Position numbers and translations under genes: made by a program. From the NCBI RefSeq assembly GCF_002843175.1, contig NZ_PJEO01000003.1:1-64000 (forward strand): a DNA stretch of 64,000 nt, in the 5' to 3' direction. The notes below the pieces were generated by a model, which searched no databases, was not told where the DNA came from, and saw nothing but the letters and a program-made list of their open reading frames with translations. This document shows positions 61,286 to 64,000 of the stretch, in pieces. Every line of letters starts with the position of its first letter. The stretch's first letter is position 1. The stretch comes from Confluentibacter flavum (lineage in GTDB: Bacteria > Bacteroidota > Bacteroidia > Flavobacteriales > Flavobacteriaceae).

Positions 61286-63490
61286 TTAATTAGCCACTTC
61301 ACTAATAAATTTAATTCTATAAAGACGAAGCTCATCATCATCATATTCTCCATCAAATTCTTTAATGGCGACATCAATGGCATCCGATTGCGATTCCATG
61401 AAATAATCATGAATTTCTTCTTGTTGGTCTTCATCTAATATATCGTCAATCCAATACGTAATGTTCAACTTGGTACCAGAATAGACAATGGCTTCCATTT
61501 CTTTAATAAATTCTTGCATCGACATCCCTTTTGATGAAGCAATATCGTCAAGCGGCAATTTTCTATCTATATTTTGAATGATGAATAATTTGTTAGCAGA
61601 ATTACTTCCTGTTGATTTCACAACCAAATCGTCCGGTCTTAGAATATCATTTTCTTCGACATATTTAGCAATGAGTTCTACAAAATCCTTACCATACTTC
61701 TTAGCTTTTCCATCGCCAACACCATGTACATTTCCTAATTCAGTTAAATTTATGGGATATTTCAATGCCATATCCTCAAGTGAAGGATCTTGAAAAATAA
61801 CAAAAGGTGGTACGCCTAATTTTTTGGCATTCTTTTTACGTAAATCTTTAAGCATGCCCATTAAAACCTCATCGGCTGATTGTCCGACTGCTTTAGCCGA
61901 AGTTACGATACTTCCATCTTCTTGTTCACCATCAAAAATATGGTCTTCGGTCATCATAAAGGATTCTGGTTTTTTAATAAACGCTTTTCCTTTATCATTT
62001 AATTTAATAACGCCGTAGGTTTCTATATCTTTTTTAAGATAGCCCGCAACTAATAACTGCCTAAGCAATGCCATCCAATATTTATTGTCTTTGTAATTTC
62101 CTTTACCAAAAAAAGGCTGTTCGTCTGTTTTGTGGGATTTAATTAGGGCATTTTCTTTCCCAATAACAACATTAACCAGGTCTTTAGACTTATATTTTTC
62201 ATTGGTATTATCAATGGTTTCAAGAATAAACTTAGCTTCATCTTTAGCTTCATGTTGCTTTTTGGGATGACGTACATTATCGTCCATTTCGCCACCTTCA
62301 CCAGTTTCATTATCAAATTCTTCCCCGAAATAATGAAGGATAAACTTTCTTCTGGAAATGGATGTTTCTGCAAAAGCAACAACTTCCTGCAACAACGCTT
62401 GGCCGATTTCTTGCTCAGCGACCGGTTTCCCAGACATGAATTTCTCTAACTTTTCAATGTCTTTATAGGAATAATAGGCTAAACAATGTCCTTCGCCACC
62501 ATCTCGGCCTGCCCTACCAGTTTCTTGGTAATAACTTTCGATACTTTTTGGAATATCATGATGGATTACAAAACGCACATCAGGTTTATCGATACCCATT
62601 CCAAAAGCAATGGTAGCCACCACCACATCGACATCTTCCATAAGAAATTTATCTTGATGACTTGTTCTTGTTTTGGCATCTAATCCGGCATGATACGGCA
62701 CGGCTTTAATACCATTAACCTGAAGCACTTGCGCCAATTCCTCAACGCGCTTTCTACTTAAACAATATATGATACCTGATTTTCCTGAATTTTGTTTCAC
62801 AAAACGAATAATATCCGCATCTACATTTTTTGTTTTTGGACGTACTTCGTAATATAAATTGGGTCTGTTAAACGACGCTTTAAATGTTTTTGCATTAGGA
62901 ATACCAAGGTTTTTTAAAACATCTTCTTGAACTTTAGGCGTTGCTGTTGCTGTTAACCCTATAATGGGAATGTTGTCACCTATTCTACCAATGATATGTT
63001 TTAAATTTCTATACTCGGGTCGAAAATCATGTCCCCATTCACTAATACAATGTGCTTCGTCAACCGCCATAAAAGACACTTTTACGGACCTTAAAAAATC
63101 GACGTTTTCATCTTTAGTCAACGATTCTGGTGCCACATACAACAGTTTGGTAATACCATTGGTTATGTCTTCTTTAACGCGCTTTATCTCGGTTTTGTTA
63201 AGTGACGAATTTAATACATGCGCAATGCCTTCTTCGTTGGAAATACCTCTTATGGCATCCACTTGATTTTTCATCAATGCAATTAACGGCGATACTACAA
63301 TTGCTGTACCTTCTTGCATTAATGCTGGCAACTGATAGCAAAGCGACTTGCCGCCTCCTGTTGGCATGATGACAAATGTATTATTTCCTGATAATATGCT
63401 TTCAATAACGGTTTCTTGAAGACCCTTAAATTTACCAAAGCCAAAATATTTTTTTAATGCAGCCTGCAAATCACTTTTTGTTATTAACAT
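61286..63490 (-). CDS. recQ: ATP-dependent DNA helicase RecQ
   Basis: 734 residues. Helicase core with Walker A MPTGGGKSLCYQLPAL, DEAH in AVDEAHCISEWGHDF, motif III LTATAT, motif VI GRAGRDG; RQC domain and zinc region are weakly conserved; HRDC domain (about 525-605). The C-terminal extension after HRDC resembles that of other Bacteroidota RecQ. It unwinds 3'-5' in recombination repair. Divergent from the KdsD-like gene. Confidence 0.96.
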   Translation of the reverse strand: MLITKSDLQAALKKYFGFGKFKGLQETVIESILSGNNTFVIMPTGGGKSLCYQLPALMQEGTAIVVSPLIALMKNQVDAIRGISNEEGIAHVLNSSLNKTEIKRVKEDITNGITKLLYVAPESLTKDENVDFLRSVKVSFMAVDEAHCISEWGHDFRPEYRNLKHIIGRIGDNIPIIGLTATATPKVQEDVLKNLGIPNAKTFKASFNRPNLYYEVRPKTKNVDADIIRFVKQNSGKSGIIYCLSRKRVEELAQVLQVNGIKAVPYHAGLDAKTRTSHQDKFLMEDVDVVVATIAFGMGIDKPDVRFVIHHDIPKSIESYYQETGRAGRDGGEGHCLAYYSYKDIEKLEKFMSGKPVAEQEIGQALLQEVVAFAETSISRRKFILHYFGEEFDNETGEGGEMDDNVRHPKKQHEAKDEAKFILETIDNTNEKYKSKDLVNVVIGKENALIKSHKTDEQPFFGKGNYKDNKYWMALLRQLLVAGYLKKDIETYGVIKLNDKGKAFIKKPESFMMTEDHIFDGEQEDGSIVTSAKAVGQSADEVLMGMLKDLRKKNAKKLGVPPFVIFQDPSLEDMALKYPINLTELGNVHGVGDGKAKKYGKDFVELIAKYVEENDILRPDDLVVKSTGSNSANKLFIIQNIDRKLPLDDIASSKGMSMQEFIKEMEAIVYSGTKLNITYWIDDILDEDQQEEIHDYFMESQSDAIDVAIKEFDGEYDDDELRLYRIKFISEVAN

Positions 63491-63551
63491 GAACGGTATA
63501 AAAACTTAATTTAAATAAAAACACAAATCGAATAATTAATTTAATTGTGTG

Positions 63552-63583
63552 TTGAGAGAACCCTCATTTTTTCGTTAGTTTTG
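63552..63583 (+). promoter_or_regulatory. sigma-A-type promoter of the KdsD-like gene
   Basis: TTG (63552-63554), 21-bp spacer and TAGTTTTG (63576-63583) match the Bacteroidota consensus. The TTG start codon is about 93 bp downstream. Confidence 0.65.
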
Positions 63584-63675
63584 TAACGATAATCAAAATT
63601 AGAATAAAACCTAATCTGATTATCATTAAAGATAACAAAATCTTTAAAAGCATCAATCAAAAAAAATAATAAATT

Positions 63676-64000
63676 TTGAAAAACAAAAGTTCTATTATTA
63701 CTACTGCTATACAGACTATTAACATGGAAGCAGATGCTATATTGAATCTTTCCAGTCTTATTGATGATGAATTCGCTGAAGCTGTACAACATATTTACAA
63801 CTCAAAAGGCCGTCTTATCATAACAGGCGTCGGTAAAAGTGCTATTATTGCCAATAAAATTGTGGCGACGCTTAACTCAACAGGAACCCCTTCTATTTTT
63901 ATGCATGCGGCTGATGCCATTCATGGTGATTTAGGACTCATCCTTAAAGATGATATTGTGGTTTGTATTTCTAAAAGTGGAAATACTGCTGAAATTAAAG
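63676..64000 (+). CDS. KdsD/KpsF-type arabinose-5-phosphate isomerase, 5' part
   Basis: Incomplete at the right edge (108 codons seen). The frame starts at TTG 63676 (KNKSSIITTAIQTINMEADA), with an in-frame ATG at 63724 that would cut into the first helix. SIS domain motifs are present: ITGVGKSAIIANKIVATLNSTGTP, ADAIHGDLGLI, ISKSGNTAEIK. This enzyme makes arabinose-5-phosphate for Kdo in lipopolysaccharide; the C-terminal CBS domains would lie beyond the edge. Confidence 0.88.
   Translation, partial: MKNKSSIITTAIQTINMEADAILNLSSLIDDEFAEAVQHIYNSKGRLIITGVGKSAIIANKIVATLNSTGTPSIFMHAADAIHGDLGLILKDDIVVCISKSGNTAEIK

Overview
The window looks like a chromosomal segment of a marine-type Flavobacteriaceae bacterium (phylum Bacteroidota); I cannot name the genus. 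The evidence is low G+C, two type IX secretion (T9SS) C-terminal sorting domains, SusC/TonB-type and other outer-membrane barrels, Bacteroidota-only small genes (DUF4295, DUF3276), long-form NusB, and promoters with the Bacteroidota -7 box TAnnTTTG in place of Shine-Dalgarno-rich leaders. Most of the window is ordinary core genome. I found no rRNA, tRNA, CRISPR array, phage or transposase gene.

Layout. 1-3.4 kb: a minus-strand surface module (T9SS-sorted protein, small outer-membrane barrel, repeat-stalk protein running off the left edge) opposite a membrane-anchored AraC regulator. 3.4-10.6 kb: GSCFA esterase, alaS, then a plus-strand envelope operon (M23 peptidase, MerR, LemA, two TPM proteins). 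10.7-16.5 kb: two tandem 926-residue TonB-receptor-like barrels. 16.6-24.4 kb: der, a small membrane protein, a choice-of-anchor I lipoprotein, a PHP-fold secreted phosphoesterase on an apparent genomic insertion, era, and an FKBP lipoprotein. 24.8-29.3 kb: glpD and a FAD/Fe-S oxidoreductase (glycerol-phosphate/lactate-type respiratory oxidation). 30.6-41.5 kb: rimO, a class-C serine hydrolase, the rpmB-rpmG-DUF4295-ftsY operon, cinA-Hpt-FAH-exonuclease, a 2-oxoacid dehydrogenase E2, GT2, recR. 41.6-49.4 kb: Na+ symporter, CoA-binding protein, KAS III, htpG, a lysine-rich protein, a cysteine-cluster protein, GH43. 49.4-54.9 kb: alpha/beta hydrolase, a GNAT-small protein-proC-proB operon, yajC, DUF1573, nusB. 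55-64 kb: ABC exporter, DUF3276, orphan TPP riboswitch plus MITE, tRNA-binding protein, thioredoxin-like protein, DinB-like bacillithiol transferase, cyclophilin-FKBP fusion, recQ and the start of a KdsD-like isomerase.

Most notable observations: (1) the PHP phosphoesterase gene sits between two diverged copies of a roughly 370-bp direct repeat made from the start of the upstream lipoprotein gene and the end of era. The era remnant differs from the real era only at synonymous sites, which points to integration of DNA from a relative. (2) A degenerate-looking TPP riboswitch with its own terminator has no thiamine gene after it and abuts a MITE-like foldback element. (3) Intergenic tandem arrays of 7-8-bp units abut stop codons in several gaps; in one case the unit itself is the promoter -7 box. 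(4) G+C-rich dispersed repeats are inserted in frame inside alaS and the GSCFA gene. (5) htpG has a sigma-54-like promoter and a hairpin just before its start codon.
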